A stretch of 64,000 bases of DNA from Dactylorhiza incarnata (GCA_033032865.1 JAWHQI010000305.1:1364001-1428000); one strand, 5' to 3'; numbered from the stretch's first letter, positions 35,925 to 48,013 are shown. A program made the numbers and translations. The notes: generated from the sequence alone by a model not told the origin.

Positions 35925-36059
35925 GATGGACCCTGTGTTTTTTGCCGTCTTTTACTTAAAATCTTTTGAATGTAATCATGAACGGGGCGAATGCCCTTGA
36001 AAGATATGTATATTGATCACGATTTTTGTGCTCTCCATTTTTGTGCTATCTCCACTTTT

Positions 36060-36297
36060 TTCTCATTTGCTGTTATGTCTCGCTAGGCTCGCTAGGACGT
36101 TAATTCTTTCTCATTCGCCGCTATATCTCGCTAGGCTCGCTAGGATGTTAATTCTTTCTCATTTGCCGCTATATCTCGCTAGGCTCATTAGGACGTTAAT
36201 TCTTTCTCATTCGCCGCTATATCTCGCTAGGCTCGCTAGGACGTTAATTCTTTCTCATTCGCCGCTATATCTCGCTAGGCTCATTAGGACGTTTAAA
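36060..36297. repeat. Tandem repeat, 48-bp unit x5
   Basis: Five copies of a 48-bp unit (core CTCGCTAGGCTCGCTAGGAC) directly downstream of antisense gene 2. Confidence 0.9.
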
Positions 36298-36514
36298 CTG
36301 TAGTGCGACTGTCTCGTCCACCTAGCGAATGCTCGAGGGTGACCTGGGCGTGTCGCCTCCCCTTCGCTTCCCGCTGCCTGCCCCACTCACACTTTCTTAC
36401 CATTCGCCCAAACCGGGGTTTCGCTTAGGTAGTCCTGAAAGTGAAGTGAGGTCATCTCTCCTGTGCGTGGTCAATGCGAGTGCTCTTGAGGTCACCCTTT
36501 GAGAATTTTGATCC

Positions 36515-37470
36515 TGACACCGAGTGAGCCTTCGGACCTGCCAGCTAGATGAGAGCCTGGACAGCGGGTCTGCTCGGGGCCTTTTCTTCTTTCACATAGA
36601 ACCTGCCCCTGAGTGAGCCTTCGAAACTGCCAGCTAGATGAGAGCCTGGACAGCGGGTCTGCTCGGGGCCTTTTCTCTTTCACATAGAACCTGCCTCCGA
36701 GTGAGCCTTCGGACCTGCCAGCTAGATGAGAGCCTGGACAGCGGGTCTGCTCGGGGCCTTTTCTCTTTCACATAGAACCTGCCTCCGAGTGAGCCTTCGG
36801 ACCTGCCAGCTAGATGAGAGCCTGGACAGCGGGTCTGCTCGGGGCCTTCTTGTCTTCCACATAGAACCTGCCTCCGAGTGAGCCTTCGGACCTGCCAGCT
36901 AGATGAGAGCCTGGACAGCGGGTCTGCTCGGGGCCTTCTTTTCTTTAACGTAGAACCTGCCTCCGAGTGAGCCTTCGGACCTGCCAGCTAGATGAGAGCC
37001 TGGACAGCGGGTCTGCTCGGGGCCTTCTTTTCTTTAACGTAGAACCTGCCTCCGAGTGAGCCTTCGGACCTGCCAGCTAGATGAGAGCCTGGACAGCGGG
37101 TCTGCTCGGGGCCTTCTTTTCTTTAACGTAGAACCTGCCTCCGAGTGAGCCTTCGGACCTGCCAGCTAGATGAGAGCCTGGACAGCGGGTCTGCTCGGGG
37201 CCTTCTTTTCTTTAACGTAGAACCTGCCTCCGAGTGAGCCTTCGGACCTGCCAGCTAGATGAGAGCCTGGACAGTGGGTCTGCTCGGGGCCTTCTTTTCT
37301 TTAACGTAGAACCTGCCTCCGAGTGAGCCTTCGGACCTGCCAGCTAGATGAGAGCCTGGACAGCGGGTCTGCTCGGGGCCTTCTTTTCTTTAACGTAGAA
37401 CCTGCCTCCGAGTGAGCCTTCGGACCTGCCAGCTAGATGAGAGCCTGGACAGCGGGTCTGCTCGGGGCCA
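36515..37470. repeat. Tandem repeat, ~89-bp unit x11
   Basis: About eleven copies of an ~89-bp unit (core GAGAGCCTGGACAGCGGGTC), very uniform, between the antisense gene and the 3' end of pol. This is the same position as the arrays in elements A and C. Repeats and spacers are not distinct, so it is not a CRISPR array. Confidence 0.95.
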
Positions 37471-37572
37471 CTTTTGGAGCGTTCGGGATTTTTCCTACAA
37501 GCTGCAGTATCAATCTCAAACACTTATGTTAAACAAAATATTCTTATTTCAAAGCATTTTCATTACATAGTT

Positions 37573-40500
37573 TCAGGGATAGAAACGTTTAAGATCGTCA
37601 CCACTCCATGTGTGGCTGAGGGGTTGGCCTTCCACATTCTGAAGGCGATACCCCCCAGACTTTAATGCCTCTTCCACGACATAGGGGCCTTCCCAGTTGG
37701 GGTTGAGTTTTCCCACCGCGGCGGATCTTCCGGCCGCGTCGACCTTCTTGAGCACCAGATCTCCCTTCTCGAACTGCTTGACCCTGACGTGTTTATCGAA
37801 ATATTTGGCCATCCGCCGCTTGACCTCTTCTTGACGAATGGCTGCCAGGTCTCGAGCTTCTTCGATGAGGTCGAGGGAGAGCCGCAACTCCACCTCGTTT
37901 TCGGCTCTCCACTCTTCCTCTCCGCTTGCGGCGGCCTTTACCCGTGGTGTCATAACTTCGAACTCTATGGGGATGACGACCTCGCAGCCGTGAGAGAGCT
38001 TGAAAGGGGTCTCTCCCGTGGCAGTGTTGGGGGTAGTTCTTAGGGCCCACAAGACCGATGGAAGCTGCTCCACCCAATTGCCCTTCAGATTTTCCACCTT
38101 CTTCTTGAGCAGGTTCACGATGACCTTGTTTGCCGCCTCCACCTGCCCGTTGCTCCTGGGATGGTGAACGGATGCAAACCTGAGGTCTATCCCCAGCTGG
38201 CCACAGAAGCTGATGAATTCCTCGCTTGCGAACTGCGGACCATTATCCGTGACTATGGCTTGTGGGAGCCCATGTCGACAAATGATTTCCCCCCATACGA
38301 AGTTGCGAATTACCTGGGAGGTGACCTTAGCCAACACCTTGACCTCCAATCACTTTGAGAAGTAGTCAATCATTACTAGGAGAAACCTCCTCTGCCCACT
38401 AGCCTGGGGGAAGGGTCCTACCAGATCCATCCCCCATATGGCGAATGGCCAGGGCGTCGTGATACTCTTTAGCCTCTGAGCTGGCATGAGCTGAAGTGGG
38501 GCGAACATTTGGCACTTCTGGCACCTCTTGACGAAGGCTGCCGCGTCTTTACTTAGGGTTGGCCAGAAGTACCCCTGCCTCGTTATTCTTGCCTCCAACA
38601 TCCTGCTCCCCGAGTGGCTGCCGCACTCGCCAGAGTGGACTTCTTCCAAGATCCTTGGGAACTCCTCCTCTGAAACGCATCGGGCCAGGAGGCCCGAGAG
38701 GGTCTTCCGATACAAGTCCCCCTCGTGGAGCACGTAGTAGGCGGACTTATATCGGAAGCGCCTCTGATCCGGAACCTCCTCCGGAAACTTTCCCGTTGCA
38801 AGGAAGGTGATGAAGGGATCCTTCCAGGAGGGCCGCTTCTCCACTTCCATGAGTTCTCCTTCCTCAATCGAAGGGCGGAATAGGTCCGTCAGGGTCCCCC
38901 CGGCTCGAGGACCGGATTTGGCCAACCGATCCGCCGGGGTGCTCTCCTCCCAAGGGACGTGACAGATGGAGAAAGTCTTGAATGTTCCTACGAGACCCCT
39001 CACTTTGGCTAAGTACCTTATGAGCGCGGGCTCTCTCGTCTCGAACTCTCCCCTGATCTGAGAGGCTATTACCATCGAGTCGGTAAGGACCTCCACGTCA
39101 TGGACTCCGAGCTCCCGGGCCAACCGTAGACCGGCGATCATCGCCTCATACTCTGCCTGGTTGTTGGTGATTGGGAAGTGTATCACTAGTGTCTGCTCGA
39201 TCTTTACCCCTTGGGGACTCTCCAGCACCACCCCTCCTCCGAGAGAATTCTTGCCTGAAGCCCCATCCACCAGCAACTTCCATGGAACATGACGAGGGGC
39301 TCCATCTTCCTCCATCTCTGCCACATAATCTGCCATGAAATCGGTCACCACCTGCGCCTTCAGGGATAGTCGAGGGACGAAGGTAATGTTGAACTCACTT
39401 AGCTCTATCGACCACTTGGCGAGCCTTCCCGAGTGCTCCACTCCTTCGAAGATCTGGCGAAGAGGGTGGTCCGTCACTACTTGAATTGAATGGGCCTGGA
39501 AGTATGGCCTGAGCTTCCTTGCTGCGACGACCAGAGCAAAGGCCAACTTCTCCAAAATCGGGTATCTGAGCTCTGCTTCCCTCAGGACCCTGCTCACGTA
39601 GTAGACGGGCAGCTGCTTCTTGCCTTCCTCCCGAACCAGGATGGAGCTTACGGCCTCTGTCCCGACCCCGAGATATAGATATAGATCCTCCCCCTCTTTG
39701 GGACCTTGGAGCAGTGGAGCCTTGGTGAGTTGACTCTTCAAGGCCTGGAAGGCCTTCTCGCATTCTTTTGTCCATTCAAACTTCTGGTTACCTCGTAATG
39801 TTTTGAAAAAGGGGGAGCACTTCTCCCCGGCTCGGGAGAGGAACCTGCTCAGCCCCGCGAGTCTTCCGGTCAAGCGCTGAACTTCCATGGCGTTCCGCGG
39901 CGACCCCAGCTCCACTATGGCCTTAACCTTGTCCGGGTTAGGTTCTACCCCCCAAGGGGTGAGAAGATGCCCTAGGAATTTCCCCTTACTGGCCCCGAAC
40001 ACACACTTCAGGGGGTTCAGGCGCATCTTATACTTGCGTAGGGTGGGGAAGGTCTCCTCGAGGTCCTGGATGTGAGAGTTCACGCACTTGCTCTTCACCA
40101 TAAGGTCATCCACGTAGACCTCCAGGTTCCTTCCCCTTTGCTCCCTAAATACCCGGTCCATCATCTTCTGGTAGGTTGCTCCTGCATTTTTCAGCCCGAA
40201 GGGCATCATCTTATAGTAGTAGCATCCCTCCCTGGTGATGAACGAGACGTCTTTGACATCCGGGGGGTGCATTCTGATCTGGTGATAACCTGAAAAAGCA
40301 TCCAAAAAACTCATCACAGAAAAACCGACGGCTGAGTCAACCAGCGCGTCGATCCGAGGCAAGGGATAACAATCCTTAGGGCAGGCCTTATTTAGCAATG
40401 AAAAATCTACACACATACGCCCTGCGGCCATCGGCCTTTTTCACCATTACGACGTTGGAGACCCAGCCTGGCTACTGGATCTCCGATACAAAACCTGCTT

Positions 40501-40870
40501 CAAGGAGTTTTGCCACCTCCTCGCGGATGGGTCCTTCGAGCTTGCTGGCGAAGGTCCTTCTCTTCTGCCGGATGGGACGGGCTTCTGGATCGAGGTTGAG
40601 ACGATGGCAAGCCACGTCCACCTCGACGCCTGGCATATCAGCTGCGCTCCATGCGAAGACATCCACGTTCCTCTGAATGCACTCCAGCATCTTCACCCTG
40701 CCCTCCGGGCCGAGGCCCCCGCTGATCCGCACCTCTTTCACCCTCCCTTCCTGGGTGAGGACCTCCATCTCCACCACCTCTTCTGCTGCCTCGAGCCGGG
40801 CTGGATCTTCCCATTGGCCCTTTGCTTTTTGCCCTTCTACCCGGGCCTTTTCCTCTACGACTCCTTCCGC
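37573..40870 (-). pseudogene. Tat pol of element B: RT, two RNase H domains, integrase
   Basis: On the minus strand, RT begins near 40777 (VFAWSAADMPGVEVDVACHR). It holds YVDD near 40116-40105, then the RT-linked RNase H, a second RNase H-like domain (LLVDGASGKNSLGGG, TNNQAEYEAMIAGLRLA), the integrase zinc region (near 38620-38500) and integrase core (DYFSK, IVTDNGPQFASEEF, HPRSNGQVEAANK), to a stop at 37573. The dual RNase H is diagnostic of Tat elements. Defects: a stop in place of a Tyr codon near 40472, a frameshift near 40425, and TGA for an expected Trp at 38350-38352. Protease is missing between gag and RT. The copy is dead, but its motifs are well kept. Confidence 0.9.
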
Positions 40871-42020
40871 CTCCTCTTCCTCGGCCTACTGCCATAGCTT
40901 GCTCCCTTGGGGGGTGAGGGGGTCTGGGACCCTGCCTCCACCCCGGATTCATTCCTCCTGCCTCTCTTCTTTGGTACCCCTCTTCCTGACCTCTTGCCGG
41001 TCCTTCCTGGAGCCTCCAGCCCAACCTGTTGTTGGGCTCCTGATTCCTCCAATTCCGAGGCGGTCTTTCGAACCCTTGACCCCTGGGTTCATCTCGCCTT
41101 CTTCCTTCTTGCTGCCTCACCTCGGGCTCGCTCATTTTTGCCAACCTCCTGTAGAACTCTGGGTTGGCCGCCTCCCCTTCAATCTCTTCCGCTGCTCGCT
41201 CCATCAATTCCTCAAAGGACGAAGGAGACCTTCTTTTTAGGTCCATCTTGAAGAACCCATCTCGCAACCCTACGATGAACGCCATCTGGAGGGCGAATCC
41301 CGACACTTCCTGCACGAGGTGTATCTCCTCCTGGAACCTATCCACGTAATGTGCCAGGGACTCTCCCTCACTCTGCCTGATCTTGAAGAGAGCCTCCGCA
41401 TCCTTCTTCCTCTTTTTTGACGTCGAGAAGCGCAGCTGAAAGCCTCGGCGCAGATCATCAAACGTGTAGATGGAACCCGCGGAAAGCTGGTGGAACCAGT
41501 CCCTTGCTTTCTCCTTCAGGGTGGTTGCGAAGAGTCGGCATTGAAAAACATCCGACATGGGAAGGATCGATGTCATGTCCTCAAACCACTGCAGGTGCAC
41601 GACTGGATCCTCCATGCCGGTATAGTAGGACATCTCCGGCCCACGAAACCCATCTGGCACTGGGGCCGAGAGGATCATCTCGCAAAAGGGGCTCCCTTCC
41701 CCTGCCCGGCGAATGGTCTTCTCGCGCGGACCCAACTCGCACACCTTAGCACTCGCCGGACTGCGGAACAGCTGCCGCCCCGGGAGATCTCGCGCACTTC
41801 CTTCTGCTGGCACCTCCTTCCCCGGTCGCTGCCCTGGTGCGTTCTCGCCGATCTGCAGGGGTGGAACCACGGGGATTGCCGGGGTTTCGCACTCGCTCCT
41901 TGCTGCGAGAACCGTCTGCAGGACTTCTCGCTTGAACCTCTCGAACATCTCCAGCCACTTTCCTGTCGCGGGTGGCTGCGAGTGACCTGAGTCAGAACCA
42001 TTCCCCCCATCTCCTGTCAT
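40870..42020 (-). pseudogene. Tat gag of element B
   Basis: The ATG at 42020 (MTGDGGNGSDSG) is about 60 bp inside the LTR. The gag domain lies near 41660-41270 (YYTGMEDPVVHLQWFEDMTS, LKEKARDWFHQL, SEGESLAHYVDRFQEE). The C-terminal part is basic and Arg/Gly-rich (GRGRGGGRSRRGKG). The frame continues past 40870, but there the RT leader is encoded in another frame, so gag and pol are joined by a frameshifted deletion. No clear zinc knuckle remains. Gag would assemble particles; this copy's pol link is broken. Confidence 0.85.
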
Positions 42021-42078
42021 CGAACCTAATTTGAGATTTTCCTTCACCGGCTACGGTCCACGCTCACCGCACCAAAAA

Positions 42079-42758
42079 TGTTGAAACCTGCAACAGGTCT
42101 CTTGAGTTCGGACCCACTGGGGGTGTAGCCGATGCTTACTTCTCCCTCACTAGACTCTCGGGACAGGTGGATGTGAGAATATGAATAGACCCAAGGCTGA
42201 AGCGAGGAGGTCCCGCCACACACCCGGAAGATCTTAGAGAGCTTCCCCTCCCAAACCAGAGCTCAACCGGGCACCTTGGAGGGCGTTGGCAGCCGACCAA
42301 AAACTAGCATGGAGGAGAGGATTCTCTAAAATCGGATCTCCTCCAAGGTGCCCTTAAGGGTCTATTTATAGTTTTTCCTAGGGTGGTCTGCAAATAACAT
42401 GAATCCGCCTTTTAATTTTACTAACAACACCCCAAATTGGTCTGCTAACAGCCTAACTCTGCTGTTCCGAAGGGCTATTTGCAGCCCACCAGGGGTTTTA
42501 GGGTCATTTCCCCCTCAAATCATCCTGGGCGAGTGGTCCGTGAGGGCACCACTCGCTGGGCACCCGGCCAGCTGGGCGAATGCCCACGCTTCCGGGCGAG
42601 TGGTCCGTGAGAGCACCACTCGCCTAACCCCTTCTCTTCCGCACCTGACCCCCACCAAACCGGGGATACTTCCACCTCCTAGCCGAGGCGAATGATCGGG
42701 CTGACCCAGGTCTCGCCATTTGGCTTGAGGGGCCCACTCGGCGAATACGGGTTGTACA
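42079..42758 (-). repeat. 5' LTR of element B
   Basis: 680 bp, ends TGTTGAAACC and GGTTGTACA. The adjacent minus-strand primer region reads TTTTTGGTGCGGTGAGCGTG; I could not assign its tRNA. Confidence 0.9.
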
Positions 42759-42801
42759 TACGGTTCTAAGATTTAAAACATAAGCAGGATATTAAGTCAT
42801 A

Positions 42802-45800
42802 CTAAATAAACCTTAATCCCATCTCCTCCGATGTTTTATGTGTTAGAACCTTACATAAGCCCTTGGTAAGGACATCTGCTACATTATCCTTCGATCTCAC
42901 GTCCAATAGGGAGATTATCCCCTGACTGGTGAGATGGGTCAACCAGGCCTGTTTCATCCTTAGTTGCCTTCGCTTTCCATTGAACAATGTATTTGTTGCA
43001 ACGGTCTTTGTGGCTTGATTGTCACAATATAGCGAAATAGAGTTCATTTTTAGACTCATCATTGGAATGTCGATGATCAAATCTCTTATCCACTCAGCTT
43101 CTTCTCCTGCTGAAGCGAGGGCATAGAGTTCCGATTTCATAGAGAAAAGTGCAATGCATGACAGCCTCTTTGACTTCCAAGCTACTACTGCTCCTCATAG
43201 GGTAAATACAAAACCGCTAGTGGATCTACTGTCAGCAATTTCTGAACACCAGAAGGCGTCATAATACCGCTCAAGTACAGGAGGATGTCCACTGTAATAT
43301 AAAGCATACTTTTCAGTGTGCTTTAAGTATCGCATGGGCCTTTCTAAGGCATTCCAGTGGTCCTGCCCAGGGTTACTCGTAAATCTACTTAACATGCCGA
43401 CCATAAAGGCTATGTCAGGTCTAGTGCAGGTTGTAGCATACATGAGACTACCTATGAGTTTGGAGTAATCCAACTGTCTTATACATGAACCTTCATTCAG
43501 TTTCAGTCTATTGTTATAATCATATGGAGTCTCACTACCTTTGTTATTAACGTAACCTCACTTCTCATGTAGATTTCTAATATAGTGACTCTGACTGAGG
43601 GTAATACCCTTGTCAGTGAAGGTCATTTCCATTCCTAGGATGGTTTTCACCACGCCTAAGTCAGTCATGCTAAATTGTGTCGTCAAGGCAGCTTTCACGT
43701 CTTTCACCTCAGACTGATCAGTGCCTAGAATTAGCATGTCATCAACATACAAGCATATAATTGCAACTTTATTTGAACTTGTACGAACGTACAGACATTT
43801 ATCTGAAAAGCTGGATTTAAAACTCAAGGCTTTAACACAAGTGTCAAATTTTTTGTGCCACAATTTAGGTGCTTGCTTCAATCCGTATATTGACTTAATC
43901 AACTTACATACCTTATTTTCTAGACCTTCTACCACAAACCTTCAGGTTGGTGCATGTAGATCTCTTCGGTCAGATCTCCATTAAGAAATGCAGTATTGAC
44001 GTCCATCTGATGAACTGTAAAGTGTTCAATAGATGCTATAACGAGAAGTATCCTAATTGTCGCATAGTGACAAACAGGTGAGTATATATCAAAGTAGTCT
44101 ATTCCACTCACTTGAGTGAAGCCTTTTGCAACTAGACGTGTGAGGACCCTGACCACAGCCTGGCGCACCAGCGCTGCCTTTCGTCCCAGGCCCCCACATG
44201 GGTCGCAGCCCATGCCACCCCAACCCCTCTCCGCGCCCCTTCGGCCACGGCGGGTTGTTGGAGACCGCAGCCTCCCTTTGACGAGAAGTGATCCAGTTAA
44301 GCGCCTCTACGTGGACTTCCCAGGAGGTCACCCATCCCAGAACTACTCCCGTCCGAGCACGCTTAACTATAGAGTTCTTTCACTTCTCATCACCATTTGA
44401 GCTGCAGCTCAATTGGTGATGAGAAGTGAAAGAACTCCATAGTTAAGCGTGCTTGGACGGGAGTAGTTCTGGGATGGGTGACCTCCTGGGAAGTCCACGT
44501 AGAGGCGCTTAACTGGATCACTTCTCGTCAAAGGGAGGCTGCGGTCTCCAACAACCCTGCGTGGCCGAAGGGGCGCGGAGAGGGGTTGGGGTGGCATGGG
44601 CTGCGGCCCATGTGGGGGCCTGGGACGAATGGCAGCGCTGGTGCGCCAGGCTGTGGTCAGGGTCCTCACATAAAAAGTGCACTTTTTATGTGAGGACCCT
44701 GACCACAGCCTGGCGCACCAGCGCTGCCATTCGTCCCAGGCCCCCACATGGGCCGCAGCCCATGCCACCCCAACCCCTCTCCGCGCCCCTTCGGCCACGC
44801 AGGGTTGTTGGAGACCGCAGCCTCCCTTTGACGAGAAGTGATCCAGTTAAGCGCCTCTACGTGGACTTCCCAGGAGGTCACCCATCCCAGAACTACTCCC
44901 GTCTGAGCACGCTTAACTATAGAGTTCTTTCACTTCTCATCACCAATTGAGCTGCACTTTTTATGTGAGGACCCTGACCACAGCCTGGCGCACCAGCGCT
45001 GCCTTTCGTCCCAGGCCCCCACATGGGCCGCAGCCCATGCCACCCCAACCCCTCTCCGCGCCCCTTAGGCCACGGCGGGTTGTTGGAGACCGCAGCCTCC
45101 CTTTGACGAGAAGTGATCCAGTTAAGCGCCTCTACGTGGACTTCCCAGGAGGTCACCCATCCCAGAATTGCTCCCGTCTGAGCACGCTTAACTATGGAGT
45201 TCTTTCACTTCTCATCACCATTTGAGCTGCAGCTCAATTGGTGATGAGAAGTGAAAGAACTCCATAGTTAAGCGTGCTCAGACGGGAGCAATTCTGGGAT
45301 GGGTGACCTCCTGGGAAGTCCACGTAGAGGCGCTTAACTGGATCACTTCTCGTCAAAGGGAGGCTGCGGTCTCCAACAACCCGCCGTGGCCGAAGGGGCG
45401 CGGAGAGGGGTTGGGGTGGCATGGGCTGCGGCCCATGTGGGGGCCTGGGACGAAAGGCAGCGCTGGTGCGCCAGGCTGTGGTCAGGGTCCTCACAAGACG
45501 TGCTTTGTATTTGGCAATACTCCCATCAGGATTAAACTTCTTTTTCAGAACCCATTTGTTTCCAATGGTCTTAGCCCCTTTGGGCAAGTCAACCAATGTC
45601 CACGTGTTGTTCTGCATGAGAGAGTTTAACTCTTCATCGATGGCTTCTTTCCATAATAGAGAGTCACGGGATCGCATCGCTTCCTTATAGGTAGATGGAT
45701 CAGCTTCAACGTGGTAAGTCACGAAGTCTGTACCGAAGCTTTTAGGCAATTTCTCTCTAGTAGATAGCCGTCTGGTATCTAAACCACTCGTGTCTACAGG

Positions 45801-45872
45801 CTCAGTGTCAGAGTTACGTTGGCTTGGCTCAGCTGGAGGCTCAAGACTAGTGACTGGCAAACCTGGAAGCAT
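42802..45872 (-). pseudogene. Copia D reverse transcriptase and RNase H, split by a 5S-derived array
   Basis: RT starts upstream of 45872 and reads LWKEAIDEELNSLMQNNTW and NKWVLKKKFNPDGSIAKYKA up to 45500, where the 5S-derived array (44139-45495) interrupts it. It resumes at 44133 (VAKGFTQVSGIDYFDIYSPV), with LCLYVDDM-type catalytic sequence near 43740 (ICLYVDDMLILGTD). RNase H lies at 43140-42802 (SELYALASAGEEAEWI, YCDNQATKTVATN, KDNVADVLTKGL). The domains are complete in order, but frames change near 43930, 43540 and 43190. Inactive. Confidence 0.85.
44139..45495. repeat. Concatemer of five 5S-rRNA-derived units in mixed orientation (Cassandra-like)
   Basis: Five units in the order -, +, -, -, +: 44139-44402, 44407-44677, 44682-44952, 44957-45227, 45232-45495. 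Each neighbour is joined by a 4-base TGCA (44403, 44678, 44953, 45228). The three inner units are 271 bp and the two outer ones 264 bp; the difference is a 7-bp TAAAAAG present only inside. Both outer ends are the same sequence (TGTGAGG...CCTCACA). The whole is flanked by AGACG (44134-44138, 45496-45500). Each unit contains the 3' half of plant 5S rRNA with its internal pol III promoter (GTTAAGCGTGCT, GGATGGGTGACC, TCCTGGGAAGTCC). 5S-bearing LTRs are the hallmark of Cassandra TRIM elements; the exact family is inferred. Confidence 0.85.
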
Positions 45873-45989
45873 TAGGTTCTTATCCTTAAAGAACTTATCC
45901 TCAAAGAAGACAGCGTCTCTAGATTTGATTACAGAGTTTGTTGAAATCTAGAAATCTGTCTGCTGTATTATCCTCTGCACATCCTAAAT

Positions 45990-46640
45990 AGACACACGTA
46001 TTTGTCCTAGGTCCAATCTTAGCTCTTCAAAGGCCAGGTATCCTAACATAAGGGATACAACCCCAGGTCTTAAGATTATCAAATCTAGGAGGTCTCTTAA
46101 ACCAAAGCTCATAGGGTGTCTTAGTCAACTTGGCATGTGAAACTTTATTAAGAATGTGATTAGACGTGAGGGCAGCTTCACCCCAATAAGTCACAGACAT
46201 GTCAGTAGTCAACAACATGGAATTCAACATTTTTGTTAAAGTCTTATTTTTCCGCTCAGCAATACCGTTCAAATTGGGGGGAATAAGGAGCAGTCGTTTC
46301 AGGGATGATGCCATTGCTGGCAAGGAAATCTCTGAACTCCCCGGAGACGTATTCTCCTCCTCTATCACTCCTCAGCCGTTTGATTTTCATGTCAAGTTGA
46401 TTTTCAACCCTAGTTTTGAATATACGAAATTTTTCAAAAGCTTCATCTTTGGATTTAAGTAGGAAAATATGACTGAATCTAGAGTAGTCGTCGATAAAGG
46501 TTATCAGATACTTCCGACCTCCAGGTGTGACAAAACTTTTGTAGTCACATATGTCGGAGTGTATTAACTCTAGCAATTGTGTGCTCCTAGAAACCTGACT
46601 AAAAGGTGTTCTAGTTATCTTAGTTTGAGCACAAATTTCA
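45990..46640 (-). pseudogene. Copia D integrase
   Basis: On the minus strand: LELIHSDICDYKSF, YLITFIDDYSRFSHIFLLKS, LRSDRGGEYVSGEF, and after a frameshift near 46280, NGIAERKNKTLTKMLNSML and YELWFKRPPRFDNLKTWGC. The catalytic DDE residues (DIC, DDY, then the E in AERKN) are present. The frame changes near 46270 (extra G in the GGGGGG run) and there is a stop near 46020. Confidence 0.85.
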
Positions 46641-46646
46641 GATTTG

Positions 46647-48013
46647 TCAAATCTGGTTTTTGTGTCTAAGGGAATGTTGAGTTCTAGCTGGCAGGAGTAG
46701 TTTTTTATAATTGACGTGGTCTAGTCTTACATGTAAAGTCTTAGGATCGATTAAATTAGAACTAACCTGATTTACAACCTCATTTGCTAGACTCAACCTA
46801 TACATTCCGTTGACGGCATACGCACAACCAAAGTAGTGCGAGTGAACCATTAGCGTTACTCGACCACCACTAATGTTAAATGACATACCCGCATCGCATA
46901 ACAAACTAATCGAAATTAAATTAGCAGCTAATGATGGTATAAATTTAACATTTTTCAAATTAAGAATTTTACCTGAGGAGAGCGTCAAGGTAGCATTGCC
47001 GACCTTTAGCATGTCAGCAACTCCTCCATCAGCAAAAGTAACAGTCTCTCGGACTGCAGTGATATCCTCCAAAAGCGCAGAATTATTGCAGACGTGATAT
47101 GTAGCACCTGAGTCTAGGTACCACTCTGTACTGGCCTGTCCGTTACCGATCATGGCAACAAAGTCGGTGGGCGCAGTCTGATGGACCATATTGGCCCTAT
47201 TATCAGGCTTCGGTGTACTAGGATCTCCTCTCTTGGACTGCTTGCACTCGGAAGCACAGTGACCCCACTTGTTACATTTGTGGTACTTGCCTTTGAATTT
47301 CTTCGCCTTCTTGCTCGTGTCCACAACTGCGGGTGCACTGGGTAACAATCTAGTCTTGTCGAGCTTAAACTTCCGCTTAGGATGCGTGACCATGTTGGCA
47401 GCAGAGGACTGCTTGCTAATAGTCTCCCTAGCGTGTCTAATCCTGTTCTCATCCTCAATGCAAATGAAGCGCTTAAGGTCTTTAAGACTGACCTGCGTTT
47501 TCTTCCGATACATCTCCGTTTAAAGGAGTACCACGCCGACGGGAGCTTGAAGATAATAGCTCCTGCAACAAATCCATCTGGCAGTGAGATGTTCTCACTG
47601 TTCAGCTTGTCCACCAGATTCTCAAAATCGGCGACCTGTGGTAGGATTTCCCTTTCCTCAGTGAAGGTGAAAGCCATAAACTTATCCACGAGGTGCGTCT
47701 TGGACATGTTCTCCTCTTCCTTTAACTGCTCCTCCAGAGCATCCCAGATTTCATTGGCGGTCTTCATTTTGTTGTACGTCTCAGCAAGCCTGTTGGAGAG
47801 GTAGTTCAGCAGGTAGTCGCGGCAGAAATCTTCATCTTCAATCCACTATGCCTCGCCATCTGTCCCAAGAACCTCAGCAAGTACAGACTGAATGGTGTAG
47901 AACACGTTCAGGTACTTCATGCCGAACTGCGTGTTCCGCTTCCAAGCACAGAACTCAGAGTTGGAGAATTTCTCCAACTTGATCATCGGAACGGGAGTAG
48001 TCCCTTTCGACAT
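46647..48013 (-). pseudogene. Copia D gag and protease
   Basis: The ATG at 48013 (MSKGTTPVPMIKLEKFS) opens gag. A TAG near 47846-47848 and frameshifts near 47540 break it. The gag domain continues (EIWDALEEQLKEEENMSKTH). A zinc knuckle lies near 47290-47245 (CNKWGHCASEC). Protease WYLDSGATYHVCNN, with its DSG motif, follows near 47130-47085. GAG-pre-integrase-like sequence follows (YRLSLANEVVNQ). The 48014-48818 stretch is the untranslated leader. Confidence 0.85.

Larger units (their letters stand above)
32095..42758 (-). mobile_element. Tat-type gypsy element B (gag-pol, two antisense genes)
   Basis: 680-bp LTRs at 32095-32774 and 42079-42758 are flanked by TACGG (32090-32094, 42759-42763). 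On the minus strand: LTR, gag, RT, RNase H, a second RNase H-like domain, integrase, tandem repeats, then two genes in antisense, LTR. A second RNase H and antisense ORFs mark the Tat branch of Ty3/gypsy. By eye the LTRs differ at about a dozen positions, so this insertion is young compared with its Copia host. Gag-pol has frameshifts, stops and no protease. Confidence 0.9.

Noticed and set aside
36515..37470. Possible CRISPR-like array
   Set aside because: The repeats are contiguous ~89-bp tandem units with no unique spacers, and the context is a plant retrotransposon.
44139..45495. 5S rRNA genes
   Set aside because: Only the 3' half of 5S with its internal promoter is present, embedded in longer non-5S units with transposon-like ends and a target duplication.
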